DNA from: Actibacterium mucosum KCTC 23349
GTDB taxonomy: Bacteria > Pseudomonadota > Alphaproteobacteria > Rhodobacterales > Rhodobacteraceae
Assembly (NCBI RefSeq): GCF_000647975.1
Contig: NZ_JFKE01000002.1
Coordinates: 1-64,000 of the forward strand
Direction of reading: 5' to 3'
Length of the DNA: 64,000 nt
In this document: positions 32,657 to 40,965 of the stretch, piece after piece
Numbering within the stretch: the first letter of the stretch is position 1
Layout of the letters: each line of letters begins with the position of its first letter
The notes under the pieces: generated by a model
What the model was told of the DNA's origin: nothing
Seen by the model: the letters and a program-made list of their open reading frames with translations, nothing else
Databases searched by the model: none
Translations under genes and position numbers: made by a program

Positions 32657-33940
32657 TTATTTTCCAATGAAGAATTCCATCGGAACGATGATGATGCTGG
32701 GAACGGCGATAAACAGGCCCAAAAGCACCATGTAAGCCAGGATGAAGGGGCCAGTGCCCCGAACAGCCTGTGACAGGGGCACACGGCTGACGCCGCACAC
32801 CACGTTCAAAACATTCCCAACCGGTGGGGTAATCAGCCCGATGGACGTGTTGATCACGAACATCAGCCCGAAATAGACTTCGTTGATGCCGGCCTCGCGG
32901 ACGATGGGCATAAGCAGCGGTACAAGGATCAGGACGGTGGGGGCCAGATCCATCACCATGCCGATGGCCAACACGAACAGCATGATGACCAGCATCAGCA
33001 GGCGCGGGTTGTCGATCAGCGGGCCCAAAAGCTCGACCAGCTGCTGCGGCAATTGCGCGATGGTGATCAGCCAGGCCGCCACCATGGCGCAGCCGACAAG
33101 GAACATGACCATCGCCGTGGACCGGCCCGCGGTGACCAGCACATGATAGAACTGTTTCAGCGAGAGCTCGCGATAGACGAGGGTTGAGATCACGATGGCA
33201 TAAACGGCAGCGACCACAGCGGCCTCGGTTGGTGTGAACACACCGAAGCGGATGCCGCCAATGATGATCAGGGGCAAAAGCAAGGCCCAGAACCCGTCGC
33301 GAAATGCGGCCAACTTCTCGGCACGGCTGGCCTTAGGCAGCACGTCGAGGTCTTCGTTCCGCATGAGAAAACCCCAAAGCAGAACCAAAGTTGCACCCAT
33401 CATCAGGCCGGGTGCGATGCCGCCCAGAAACAGGTCCTTGATCGAGATGCTGCCCGCCACGCCGATCAGGATCAGAGGCAGCGACGGGGGAATGACCGGC
33501 GCGATGATCCCGCCCGAGGCAAGCAGACCGATGGACCGCCCCTCGGGGTAGCCGGCCTTTTGCATCATTGGATAGATGATCGAGACCAGCGCCGCGGCAT
33601 CCGCAACGGCGGAGCCTGACAAGCCCGCGATCAGAACGGCGGTGAAGATGCCCACGTAGCCCAGGCCGCCCCGGCGATGGCCCAGCAGTGCCGTGGCAAG
33701 GCGCACGATGCGTTGTGACAGCCCGCCGACCGACATGACTTCGCCTGCAACGAGGAAGAAGGGAATGGCCAGCAGGGGGAAACTGTTTACGCCGTTGATC
33801 AGGGATTGTCCCATGATGTCGACGCTGACCATGTCCAGATGCACCATCAGCGCCATCGCGGCCAACAGCAGCGAAAAGGCAACCGGCAGGCCAAGAATGA
33901 TGGCAACCAGCAGGACAGAGAGGAAGATGAACAAAGTCAT
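32657..33940 (-). CDS. dctM: TRAP transporter large permease (DctM)
   Basis: A 427-residue inner-membrane permease with about 12 hydrophobic helices and DctM motifs (LAIPFFLVAGEVMSVGG, GLSGSAVADAAALVSI, GGIIAPVIPPSLPLILIG, GLITPPVGNVLNVVCG). Length is the family norm. Its ATG overlaps the small-subunit stop as TAATG, so the two are translationally coupled, and it is followed by the binding-protein gene. Confidence 0.95.
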   Translation of the reverse strand: MTLFIFLSVLLVAIILGLPVAFSLLLAAMALMVHLDMVSVDIMGQSLINGVNSFPLLAIPFFLVAGEVMSVGGLSQRIVRLATALLGHRRGGLGYVGIFTAVLIAGLSGSAVADAAALVSIIYPMMQKAGYPEGRSIGLLASGGIIAPVIPPSLPLILIGVAGSISIKDLFLGGIAPGLMMGATLVLLWGFLMRNEDLDVLPKASRAEKLAAFRDGFWALLLPLIIIGGIRFGVFTPTEAAVVAAVYAIVISTLVYRELSLKQFYHVLVTAGRSTAMVMFLVGCAMVAAWLITIAQLPQQLVELLGPLIDNPRLLMLVIMLFVLAIGMVMDLAPTVLILVPLLMPIVREAGINEVYFGLMFVINTSIGLITPPVGNVLNVVCGVSRVPLSQAVRGTGPFILAYMVLLGLFIAVPSIIIVPMEFFIGK

Positions 33941-34446
33941 TAGATGTGGCCCTCGGTGCCAAGATCCGCATCCAGACCACCGTCAAGCTTGGCGTCGGGG
34001 TTATAAATCCGCGCAAGGGATATCGCGGTCATCAGGATCGAAGAGACGATGCCAGCCAGATAGAAAAGCCCCGTTGGCAGCCCGGTCAGAGGCGAAATAT
34101 TCTGCCAGTTCGCCGTGGTCTGCCGGAAGGTGCCCCAGAACATCATCAGGACAGCGGCCAGGATGATTACGTAAGCCAGGCGGCGCAGGAACATCACGAC
34201 GGGGCGGGGGAACAGGTTCAGGATCTCGCGCACGGCCAGGTGTTCGTTCCGGCGCATCACCACCGCGGCCCCCACCATGACCAGCCAAACCAGACTGAGC
34301 CGCGACAACTCGATCGCTTCGCGCAGACCCGATGAAAACCCGTAACGCAGCACAACGTTCAGAAAGACCATGCCGATCATGGCCAGCAAAATCGCCACCA
34401 TGAATGCATCAACGCACGACCACAAAATTCGCAGAAATCTCTGCAC
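33940..34446 (-). CDS. dctQ: TRAP transporter small permease (DctQ)
   Basis: A 168-residue, four-helix membrane protein with the DctQ segment VVLRYGFSSGLREAIELSRLSLVWLVMVGAAVVMRRNEHLAV. It is the first gene of the leftward operon, 120 bases from the divergent LacI gene, and has GGGGAGGAGCAGCC upstream of the ATG. Confidence 0.93.
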   Translation of the reverse strand: MQRFLRILWSCVDAFMVAILLAMIGMVFLNVVLRYGFSSGLREAIELSRLSLVWLVMVGAAVVMRRNEHLAVREILNLFPRPVVMFLRRLAYVIILAAVLMMFWGTFRQTTANWQNISPLTGLPTGLFYLAGIVSSILMTAISLARIYNPDAKLDGGLDADLGTEGHI

Positions 34447-34480
34447 GGCTGCTCCTCCCCGGGTGTTCCACAGGCTAAAG

Positions 34481-34513
34481 TTATCGATAACCTAAGTGTT
34501 GAGTTATCGATAA
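34481..34513. promoter_or_regulatory. Tandem LacI-type operators, TTATCGATAA x2
   Basis: Two identical palindromes, 34481-34490 and 34504-34513, have centres 23 bases apart, about two helical turns, so two repressor dimers could bind on the same DNA face. Both extend as AGTTATCGATAAC. They sit between divergent dctQ and LacI genes and so can control both directions. A regulator of the GntR/LacI type encoded at 34567 is the obvious partner. Confidence 0.75.
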
Positions 34514-34566
34514 CTTTTGCGACTGTCAAGAGTTGGCAGACAGGCAACTTGTGTTAAGTCAAAGGG

Positions 34567-35586
34567 ATGAACAACGAAGCGCGCGCAAAGAAACGGGTCA
34601 CCCTTGCCGACGTGGCCAAACAGGCTGGCGTCAGCCAGATGACGGCGTCAAAGGTGATGCGGAATACGGGCAGTATCTCTGAGGCAACGCGGGATCGCGT
34701 CACCGCTGCTGCGCGGGATTTGGGCTATGTTCCCAATAGGTTGGCCGGATCTCTGAGCTCGCAGAACAGTGATATCGTCGCTGTAATCTTACCATCGATT
34801 AACGACACGATTTACGGCGATGTTGTGCGCGGAATAAACGAGGTTTTGCGCCCGCACGGGTATATGACGTTCATCGGTGAGAACCAGTTCGACACGGAAT
34901 TGGAAGAGGACATAATTCGTTCGGTTTTGTCGTTGCAGCCCGCTGCCATCATCCTGACGGGGGGAATCAACCGGTCCGAGGCCGCGTTTCGGATGCTGAA
35001 AAACTGGCAATGTCCGATTGTGCAAATCTGGGATGATTCCAAGTCCGGTTTCGATGGCAGTGTCTCGCCCAGCCATGAGGCCGGCGGGGCCCTCGTGGCG
35101 CAGCATTTCGTTGATCGCGGTTTCAAAGCACCGGCCTATATCGGGGCTGAACTGTCCAAAGATCTTTGCGCCGCGCGACGGTTCGACTCTTTCAAGTCAA
35201 AGCTGCAAGCGTTTGGTGTCGTCCCGTTCGAGGTCACGGACGAAGCTTTGCCCAGACGGGGGGAAACTGGCCAGACGCTGGTTGCAAGGTTGATGGAAAC
35301 CCGCCCCGAGACCGACGCCATATATTGTCTGAACGACGCCATAGCGTTGGGGGCTTTGTCGTGGCTGCATGACAATGGCTATGATGTGCCCAATCAGGTG
35401 GCCGTGGCAGGGTTCAATGGCACGTCGCTGTTGCAGGTTGTGCGAACCCGGCTGACCACAGTTGATGTAAACCGCGAGCGCCTTGGCCAGGTGGCAGCGA
35501 AAGCCGTGGTTTCGCTGTTGAACGGTGAAGACATTGCCGAACAAACCGTGCTGGATACCCAGTTGGTGCAGGGCAACACAACCTGA
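34567..35586 (+). CDS. LacI-family regulator, GntR-like
   Basis: A 339-residue repressor: helix-turn-helix at 11-35 (VTLADVAKQAGVSQMTASKVMRN), hinge near RLAGSL, and a sensor domain whose SIND-TIYGDVVRGINEVL and FNGTSLLQVVRTRLTTVD segments resemble the gluconate repressor GntR of E. coli. It is divergent from the dctQMP operon with two palindromic sites between them, so autoregulation and control of the transporter by a sugar acid are likely. It converges on the SulP gene. Confidence 0.92.
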   Translation: MNNEARAKKRVTLADVAKQAGVSQMTASKVMRNTGSISEATRDRVTAAARDLGYVPNRLAGSLSSQNSDIVAVILPSINDTIYGDVVRGINEVLRPHGYMTFIGENQFDTELEEDIIRSVLSLQPAAIILTGGINRSEAAFRMLKNWQCPIVQIWDDSKSGFDGSVSPSHEAGGALVAQHFVDRGFKAPAYIGAELSKDLCAARRFDSFKSKLQAFGVVPFEVTDEALPRRGETGQTLVARLMETRPETDAIYCLNDAIALGALSWLHDNGYDVPNQVAVAGFNGTSLLQVVRTRLTTVDVNRERLGQVAAKAVVSLLNGEDIAEQTVLDTQLVQGNTT

Positions 35587-35602
35587 TGTGCCACAAGCCA
35601 CA

Positions 35603-37354
35603 TTAAGAGGTGCGCACAGGATCCCTGTTCGTGGAACACCTCAACTCCTGGTCCGCCTCGAATTGGCTGAGAAACAGATTGCCGGACAGATGCTTGAAGA
35701 AATCGGTTTTCTGTAACCGATCCTGAACCGGGCCTTTCACCTCGCTCAGGTGAAGCTTTAGCCCGGCGTCTTGCAGGCGGTGGTCAATCTGTTCGAGACT
35801 TTCCAACGCCGAGGCATCAATGAAGTTGACTGCCGAACACATCAAGACAACGTCGCGGATTTCCGGGTTCTTCGATACGGCGTCGTTGATCGTGTCCTCC
35901 AGAAAGCGGGCATTGGGGAAATACAGGCTTTCATCGACACGCAGCGACAGGATTTGTGGCGTGGTCTCGACCTCGTGGCGGTCGACATTGCGGTAATGTT
36001 CGGTGCCGGGTACGCGGCCAACAATGGCCGAATGCGGCCGTGACGTGCGTGCAAGGAACAAGACCAGCGACGACAGCACGCCAACAGCGATGCCAATTTC
36101 GACACCCAGCAGCAACGTCCCCAAGATCGTGCCAACCATCGCGGTGAAATCTGATTTCGAATAGGCAAAGGTGCGTGTGATTGCGCCAAGATCAACCAGC
36201 GACAGCACTGCTACAATGATTGTTGCGGCAAGGGTGGCCTTGGGCAAAAAGAACAAAAGCGGCGTCAGAAACACCGTTGCCAGAGCGATGCCAACGGCGG
36301 TGAATGCCCCCGCCGCCGGGGTCTGCGCGCCGGCGTCAAAATTCACAACCGAACGAGAGAAACCGCCGGTGACCGGAAAGCCGCCAAACATGGCCGATCC
36401 GACATTCGAAGCACCAAGTGCCACCAGTTCTTGATCCGGGTCGATGCGTTGCCGCCGTTTGGCGGCCAGTGTCTGTGCCACCGAAATCGTCTCGACATAG
36501 CCCACAACGCCAATAAGCAGGGCAGGCACGAACAGGGTAGACCAGAGTGCGGCATCGAAGGCGGGAAGCGCCGGTGTGGGAAGGCCACGGGGGATGTCGC
36601 CAACAACCGAAACGCCTGCACCCTGCAGATCAAAAGCCCAGACCGCAACAGTTGTCACCACAACCGCCAGAACCGGGGCGGCTTTGGACAGGCTGCCCGC
36701 AAGATGTTTCGACAGACCTAAACGCTTCAAAACGGGTGCCAACGATTGCCGTGTCCACATCAGAAACGCCACCACGCCGCTGCCGAATATGATGGTCCAG
36801 AAGTTTGTGCCGCCGATACCCGACACAAGGCTGGTCACCTGTTCGATCAGATTGTGCCCATGGATGTCATATCCAAGGATATGCTTGAGCTGTCCAACAG
36901 CAATGATAAGAGCGCTGGCGGTCACAAATCCGGAAATCACCGGATGGCTTAGAAAGTTGGCCAGGAATCCCAGCCGCGCGATCCCCATCGCAACCAGTAC
37001 CAAGCCCGAGATCAGGGCCAGCGCAATCGCGGCTCCCAGGTATTCGGGTGTCCCGCGCGCCGTAAGCTCGCCGATGGCAGATGCGGTCATCAACGAGGCA
37101 ACGGCGACAGGCCCAACCGCCAAGGTCATCGACGTGCCAAACACCGCGTAGATGACCAAAGGTGCGATCGAGGCATAGAGGCCGATTTCCGGCGGCAATC
37201 CCGCCAGCAGGGCATAGGCCAACGATTGCGGGATCAACATGATCGTCACGATGACCGCCGCAATCGTGTCTGCTGCTAAACTGTCGCGGTTATAGGCCGC
37301 TGCCCATCTTGTTACGGGTAGGTAGCGGTACAGCAACGTTGGCCTGTTCGACAT
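35603..37354 (-). CDS. SulP/SLC26-family anion permease with STAS domain
   Basis: A 583-residue inner-membrane protein. The N-terminal part has the SulP core (DTIAAVIVTIMLIPQSLAYALLAGLPPEIGLYAS, then about 12-14 helices), and the C-terminal ~120 residues form a STAS domain (SLRVDESLYFPNARFLED, VNFIDASALESLEQI). SulP proteins move sulfate, bicarbonate or dicarboxylates. Its place next to YeeE/YedE genes and a persulfide-type hydrolase points to sulfur anions, for example export or import of sulfate or sulfite. The ATG at 37354 is chosen because the membrane domain starts there; an upstream extension overlaps the neighbour gene. Confidence 0.9.
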   Translation of the reverse strand: MSNRPTLLYRYLPVTRWAAAYNRDSLAADTIAAVIVTIMLIPQSLAYALLAGLPPEIGLYASIAPLVIYAVFGTSMTLAVGPVAVASLMTASAIGELTARGTPEYLGAAIALALISGLVLVAMGIARLGFLANFLSHPVISGFVTASALIIAVGQLKHILGYDIHGHNLIEQVTSLVSGIGGTNFWTIIFGSGVVAFLMWTRQSLAPVLKRLGLSKHLAGSLSKAAPVLAVVVTTVAVWAFDLQGAGVSVVGDIPRGLPTPALPAFDAALWSTLFVPALLIGVVGYVETISVAQTLAAKRRQRIDPDQELVALGASNVGSAMFGGFPVTGGFSRSVVNFDAGAQTPAAGAFTAVGIALATVFLTPLLFFLPKATLAATIIVAVLSLVDLGAITRTFAYSKSDFTAMVGTILGTLLLGVEIGIAVGVLSSLVLFLARTSRPHSAIVGRVPGTEHYRNVDRHEVETTPQILSLRVDESLYFPNARFLEDTINDAVSKNPEIRDVVLMCSAVNFIDASALESLEQIDHRLQDAGLKLHLSEVKGPVQDRLQKTDFFKHLSGNLFLSQFEADQELRCSTNRDPVRTS

Positions 37355-37359
37355 TCCGG

Positions 37360-37791
37360 TTACGCGCTGCTTGCCACAAGGCGCATGCGTTTCGCAGGCA
37401 CGGCCAGAAGCATGCCAACGATCATGGCTCCTACGAACAGCAAACCTTGCCAGCCGCCGAAGCTGAGCGAGGCAAAGGAGGGACCGGGGCACAGCCCTGC
37501 CAAACCCCAGCCTGCTCCGAAAATCATCGACCCGACGGCCAGATCGGCAGAGATCTTTTGCTCAACCGGTGCCGGAAACGTGCCACCAGCCATTGGCGAT
37601 TTGAGCTTTTCCGTCATCCGCCACGCTACAAGCATGGGCAGGATCGCACCGCCCAGAACAAAGGCCAACGTGGCATCCCAGTCACCAAAGATGTCCAGCC
37701 ACCCTTGCACGCGCTTGGTATCCACCATGCCCGAAATCAAAAGGCCAAGACCAAACAAGGATCCAGATGCCAAAGAAAGAATACCGCGCAT
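37360..37791 (-). CDS. YeeE/YedE-type membrane protein (PmpB-like)
   Basis: A 143-residue protein with four hydrophobic helices, GLGLLISGMVDTKRVQGWLD near 14-33 and GAGWGLAGLCPGPSFASL with the conserved Cys of the YeeE/YedE family. These proteins move thiosulfate or other sulfur species or per-sulfurated intermediates. Two adjacent short genes correspond to the two halves of longer YeeE proteins. It overlaps the preceding gene by one base. Confidence 0.87.
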   Translation of the reverse strand: MRGILSLASGSLFGLGLLISGMVDTKRVQGWLDIFGDWDATLAFVLGGAILPMLVAWRMTEKLKSPMAGGTFPAPVEQKISADLAVGSMIFGAGWGLAGLCPGPSFASLSFGGWQGLLFVGAMIVGMLLAVPAKRMRLVASSA

Positions 37792-38222
37792 CAGATGACT
37801 CCCAGTATGTGTTTGAACAGCAAAACGGTTACGCCACCGGCAAACAGGTAAAACGCAGTGGCTCCAATCCCGCGCAGCGAAAATCGCGAGATCCCGCAGA
37901 CGCCGTGCCCGCTGGTACAGCCATTGGCCAAACGTGCGCCAAAGCCAACCAGAACGCCGGCCGCCACGATGACCACGGGGTTAGAGGTGATATTGGTCGT
38001 CCCCTGGGTCCCCGTCAGGGTCAGCGCCAACCAGGGCGCGCCAATCAGGCCAACCAGAAACAGGGTGCGGCCCAGCCAGTCACCCCAGTCAGAGCCATCA
38101 ACCAACCCGCCGATGATGCCGCTGGCCCCCATGATGCGGCCATTGCCCAGCAAGTAGAGGGCAGCGCCCAATCCGATGATCAGGCCACCAATCAGCCCGT
38201 AGATGTAACTTTGTTCTATCAT
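37791..38222 (-). CDS. YeeE/YedE-type membrane protein (PmpA-like)
   Basis: A 143-residue protein with four helices and the family motif GARLANGCTSGHGVCGISRFS, whose cysteines are thought to carry sulfur. It lies 4 bases after the ETHE1-like gene and overlaps the second YeeE gene, so the pair is made together. In the BigR/SqrR regulons of Xylella and Rhodobacter, such pairs accompany a persulfide-oxidising hydrolase, as here. Confidence 0.88.
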   Translation of the reverse strand: MIEQSYIYGLIGGLIIGLGAALYLLGNGRIMGASGIIGGLVDGSDWGDWLGRTLFLVGLIGAPWLALTLTGTQGTTNITSNPVVIVAAGVLVGFGARLANGCTSGHGVCGISRFSLRGIGATAFYLFAGGVTVLLFKHILGVI

Positions 38223-38226
38223 GTGT

Positions 38227-39090
38227 TCAGAGCCTGTTTACGGGAACTTTGAAGTATACATTTCCGTCGTCTTCTGCCGGGGGCATTTGGCCCGCCCGCA
38301 TGTTCACTTGAAGCGACGGAACGATCAGTCTTGGCATGTCCAACTCGGCGTCGCGCTGGTTGCGCATGGCCACGAACTCTTCCTGCCCGCGTCCCTGTCC
38401 GACGTGTTTGTTCAATGCCTTTTGTGCACCGATTGTGGTTTCCCAGGCATATTCATCCCGGCCCGGAGCCTTGTAGTCATGGCCGACGAACACACGCGTC
38501 TCGTCGGGCAGGGTGAACAGTTTCTGGATCGATGCGTATAGGGTTTCAGCCGATCCACCGGGAAAATCCGCGCGCGCGGTGCCAAAGTCCGGCATAAACA
38601 GAGTGTCGCCCACAAAGGCTGCGTCTTCGATGACATAAGTCAGGCAGGCGGGCGTGTGACCCGGTGTGTGCAGGACAGTTGCCCGCAAGATGCCGACCGA
38701 GAATGTGTCTCCTTCGACAAACAGCTTGTCGAATTGACTGCCGTCGCGCTGAAACTCGGTTCCCGCATTGAAAACCTTGCCGAATGTGTCCTGCACGACG
38801 GTGATCTTCTCGCCGATGCCAATTTTGCCACCCAGTTTTTCCTGCAGGTACGGGGCAGCGCTCAGGTGGTCGGCGTGGACGTGGGTTTCCAGAATCCAGT
38901 CAACGGTCAGCGCGTTCTTCTTTACGAATTCGATGATTTGGTCTGCCGAGCGAAGGTCGGTCCGACCGGACGCATAGTCAAAATCCAAAACGGAATCGAT
39001 AATTGCGCAATGATTGGTTTGCGGGTCTGTCACAACAAACGAGGCGGTGAATGTGGCCTCGTCGAAGAAAGGTGAGACTTGGGGTTTCAT
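38227..39090 (-). CDS. blh: Metallo-beta-lactamase-fold persulfide dioxygenase-like (Blh/ETHE1 type)
   Basis: A 287-residue cytoplasmic enzyme with the metal motif H70-V-H72-A-D74-H75 (THVHADHL), the glutathione-site-like GGKIGIGEKI segment, THTPGHTPACLTYV and VFVGHDYKAPGRDEYAWETT. ETHE1-like enzymes oxidise glutathione persulfide to sulfite with one Fe(II). The ATG at 39090 follows GGAGGTCACCG; an earlier in-frame codon lacks a site. It is divergent from a SqrR/BigR-type regulator and leads the leftward sulfur operon. The gene name Blh is used by analogy with the bigR operon. Confidence 0.88.
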   Translation of the reverse strand: MKPQVSPFFDEATFTASFVVTDPQTNHCAIIDSVLDFDYASGRTDLRSADQIIEFVKKNALTVDWILETHVHADHLSAAPYLQEKLGGKIGIGEKITVVQDTFGKVFNAGTEFQRDGSQFDKLFVEGDTFSVGILRATVLHTPGHTPACLTYVIEDAAFVGDTLFMPDFGTARADFPGGSAETLYASIQKLFTLPDETRVFVGHDYKAPGRDEYAWETTIGAQKALNKHVGQGRGQEEFVAMRNQRDAELDMPRLIVPSLQVNMRAGQMPPAEDDGNVYFKVPVNRL

Positions 39091-39153
39091 CGGTGACCTC
39101 CAGATGATCTGTGGCATACATATTATAAAATCCTAATGTGTCAATTCGTTCAA

Positions 39154-39184
39154 GGAAAAATATTAAAAAAGTTGAATATTTTCG
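39154..39184. promoter_or_regulatory. Inverted repeat in sqrR/blh promoter region
   Basis: GGAAAAATATT at 39154-39164 is mirrored by AATATTTTC at 39175-39183 across an A-rich centre, within the 139-base gap between the divergent regulator and the ETHE1-like gene. BigR/SqrR proteins bind AT-rich palindromes in such places. It is probably the operator for both directions. Confidence 0.5.
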
Positions 39185-39229
39185 CCTCAAGGCTATTTTC
39201 TAACAACGAAAGAGGATGTGAACGAAACG

Positions 39230-39571
39230 ATGGATGCGCAATTCGAAGCAACTGACGACGCCGTTTTTGCGTTTGCGCGGGCGGCACCCGATGCGCCAGA
39301 GCAGGCGGCCAAGTTCCTGAAATCGCTTGGCCATCCTGATCGATTGAAGGTGTTGTGCAGTCTTGTTGGCGGCGAACAATCCGTTGCATCCATCGAAGCG
39401 CAGGTTGGCGCCAGCCAATCTGCCGTTTCTCAACATCTGTCACGGCTAAGGTCGGAAGGCCTTCTGCAGGCACGGCGTGACGGGCGCCAGGTCTATTATT
39501 CGATTGCCGACCCAACGGTCTTCGGTGTCATCGAACTTCTTTACCGCAAATTCTGCGCGCCTAAGACGTAA
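39230..39571 (+). CDS. ArsR-family persulfide-responsive repressor (SqrR/BigR type)
   Basis: A 113-residue winged-helix protein: HPDRLKVLCSLV in the first helices, recognition helix ASQSAVSQHLSRLRSEGLL, wing ARRDGRQVYYSI. Cys43 and Cys109 sit where BigR and SqrR carry the pair that forms a di/tetrasulfide bridge on exposure to persulfide. Metal-binding His/Cys clusters of ArsR are absent. Start at ATG 39230 is chosen; a GTG at 39218 in frame has the ribosome site too close. It probably represses itself and the divergent blh-yeeE-sulP operon. Confidence 0.88.
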   Translation: MDAQFEATDDAVFAFARAAPDAPEQAAKFLKSLGHPDRLKVLCSLVGGEQSVASIEAQVGASQSAVSQHLSRLRSEGLLQARRDGRQVYYSIADPTVFGVIELLYRKFCAPKT

Positions 39572-39886
39572 GCCAGAAAACGTTCAGTTCTCGGCACAGG
39601 TCCCGGAAATTTTGGCTATTCCCGTGGCGCGATCCACCCTCGCGTGGATCGGGAATTCCCGAGACCGAGTTTGGGTTGGTCCTGCGCGGAGAAGCCCGTC
39701 TTAAGGTCGCCCTGAAATTTTTTTCAACATTCAACAATTTTTTCAAATAGTGTTGAGTTGAGGGTTTTTCGGTCTATCCAATGAGACTGCGCAACAAAAA
39801 GCGCGTCTTGAATTTTCTTGCACTCACGGCTCGTAGAGGCTGTTTGGGTTGGGACAAACAAGCAGATCGAATTTGGGAGGAGAACC
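39572..39886. promoter_or_regulatory. Promoter region of the polyol operon, with inverted repeats
   Basis: This 315-base gap has two structures. CGATCCAC/GTGGATCG at 39630-39651 forms an 8-bp hairpin with a 6-base loop, followed by the palindrome GGGAATTCCC at 39651-39660; without a T-run it is at most a weak terminator for the regulator gene. Further on, TCAACA at 39731-39736 faces TGTTGA at 39751-39756, flanked by outer TCAA and TTGA words, a plausible operator for the SorC-type regulator at 43493. A strong ribosome site GGGAGGAGAACC precedes the next gene. Confidence 0.5.
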
Positions 39887-40903
39887 ATGAAGCATCTGAA
39901 GTTTAAAGCAATTTTCGCAACAACGGCCCTTGCGGCAGGATTGTCTGTGTCGGCACCGGCTCAGGCCGAGGGTATTATGTGCGAACCGGGCGAAACCTAT
40001 GTCATGAACGTCATGGTCTCGGGCCACCCGTATTGGGTGCCGGTGTATCAGGGGTTCAAACAAGCAGCTGCGGCGTTTGGCTGCGAAACCGTTTTCTCTG
40101 GCACGCCCGACTATGACATCACCAAACAGATCGCCTCGTTCGAGCAGGACCTGATCAAGACCCCCGCAGGCGTTTTGTTGCATCCGATGCAGTCCGACCC
40201 ATTCATCGAGCCGATCAATCGGGCGATCACAAACGGCACCGAGATCGTGACGTTTGCGGCGGACAGCCCGAAATCGAACCGTACGGCCTATATCACGTCG
40301 GACAACCTGGCCGAGGCCAAGTTCGCCGCCGAGGAGATTGTGTCGCAAGTTGGCGACAGCGCCGAGTATGCGGTTTTGGAAAACCCGGGCCAGTCCAACC
40401 ACGATCTGCGCGTGACGGCATTGATCGCGTACATGGAAGAGAACTATCCGAACATGAAGCTGGTTGGTCGCCAGGCCACCAATCAGGACAGCAACGCCGC
40501 CTACCGCGCCACCGCGTCGATCATTCAGGCGAACCCTAACGTTGCCGCGATGTGGATCCCCGAAGCGGGTTCAGCCGAAGGCGCTGTGGCTGCCAAGATG
40601 GAGGCAAGCTCGGACCTGTTGATCATGCATGCCGACGTGACACCCACTACGCTGGAACATATCCGCGCGGGCAACATCCACATGGCGCTGAACCCGAACC
40701 AGGGTGTGCAGGGTTTCATGGGCTTCATGGCCGTACACCTTGCCAACCGCTCGGACGTGTTTGATCCTTTCAACGATTGGAAAACCAGCGGTTTCAACCC
40801 GGTGCAGATTCCGTTCATGGACAATGGGTTTGCTGTCATCACGCAGGACAACGCCGACAGCTTTGACCTGAATGTCTACATGGAAGGCCGCGACCCGGCT
40901 TGA
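39887..40903 (+). CDS. Sugar ABC transporter substrate-binding protein
   Basis: A 338-residue periplasmic protein of the ribose-binding (Peripla_BP_4) group. The Sec signal is [20 protein letters not shown] with cleavage after AQA. The mature part shows [52 protein letters not shown] and [15 protein letters not shown]. An extra Cys (GIMCEPGE) near the mature start is not in a lipobox. It is the first gene of the long rightward operon, followed by a hairpin, then the ATPase and permease. The ligand is probably a polyol or pentose-like sugar, judged from the downstream kinase and dehydrogenase. Confidence 0.92.
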   Translation: MKHLKFKAIFATTALAAGLSVSAPAQAEGIMCEPGETYVMNVMVSGHPYWVPVYQGFKQAAAAFGCETVFSGTPDYDITKQIASFEQDLIKTPAGVLLHPMQSDPFIEPINRAITNGTEIVTFAADSPKSNRTAYITSDNLAEAKFAAEEIVSQVGDSAEYAVLENPGQSNHDLRVTALIAYMEENYPNMKLVGRQATNQDSNAAYRATASIIQANPNVAAMWIPEAGSAEGAVAAKMEASSDLLIMHADVTPTTLEHIRAGNIHMALNPNQGVQGFMGFMAVHLANRSDVFDPFNDWKTSGFNPVQIPFMDNGFAVITQDNADSFDLNVYMEGRDPA

Positions 40904-40916
40904 CGACCTCCCTTGC

Positions 40917-40942
40917 GTTGTCCGGGTCAAGCCCCGGGCAAC
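40917..40942 (+). repeat. Intercistronic hairpin after the binding-protein gene
   Basis: GTTGTCCGGG and CCCGGGCAAC pair into a 10-bp stem with one G-T wobble around a TCAAGC loop. It lies between the binding-protein stop and the ATPase start. Such hairpins commonly protect the upstream message and raise the amount of binding protein relative to the membrane subunits. A similar CCCGGCTTGAC word overlaps the end of the gene just before, so it may be a dispersed repeat unit. Confidence 0.6.
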
Positions 40943-40965
40943 GTCAATATGCAGCGGAACGTACC

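Noticed and set aside
31707-32735. A 342-codon plus-strand frame over the TRAP binding-protein gene
   Set aside because: It is antisense to a well-recognised DctP protein; its translation is low-complexity Gly/Gln/His.
39630-39660. Rho-independent terminator after the SqrR-like gene
   Set aside because: The stem is good, but no T-run follows; it is reported only as a hairpin in the promoter region entry.
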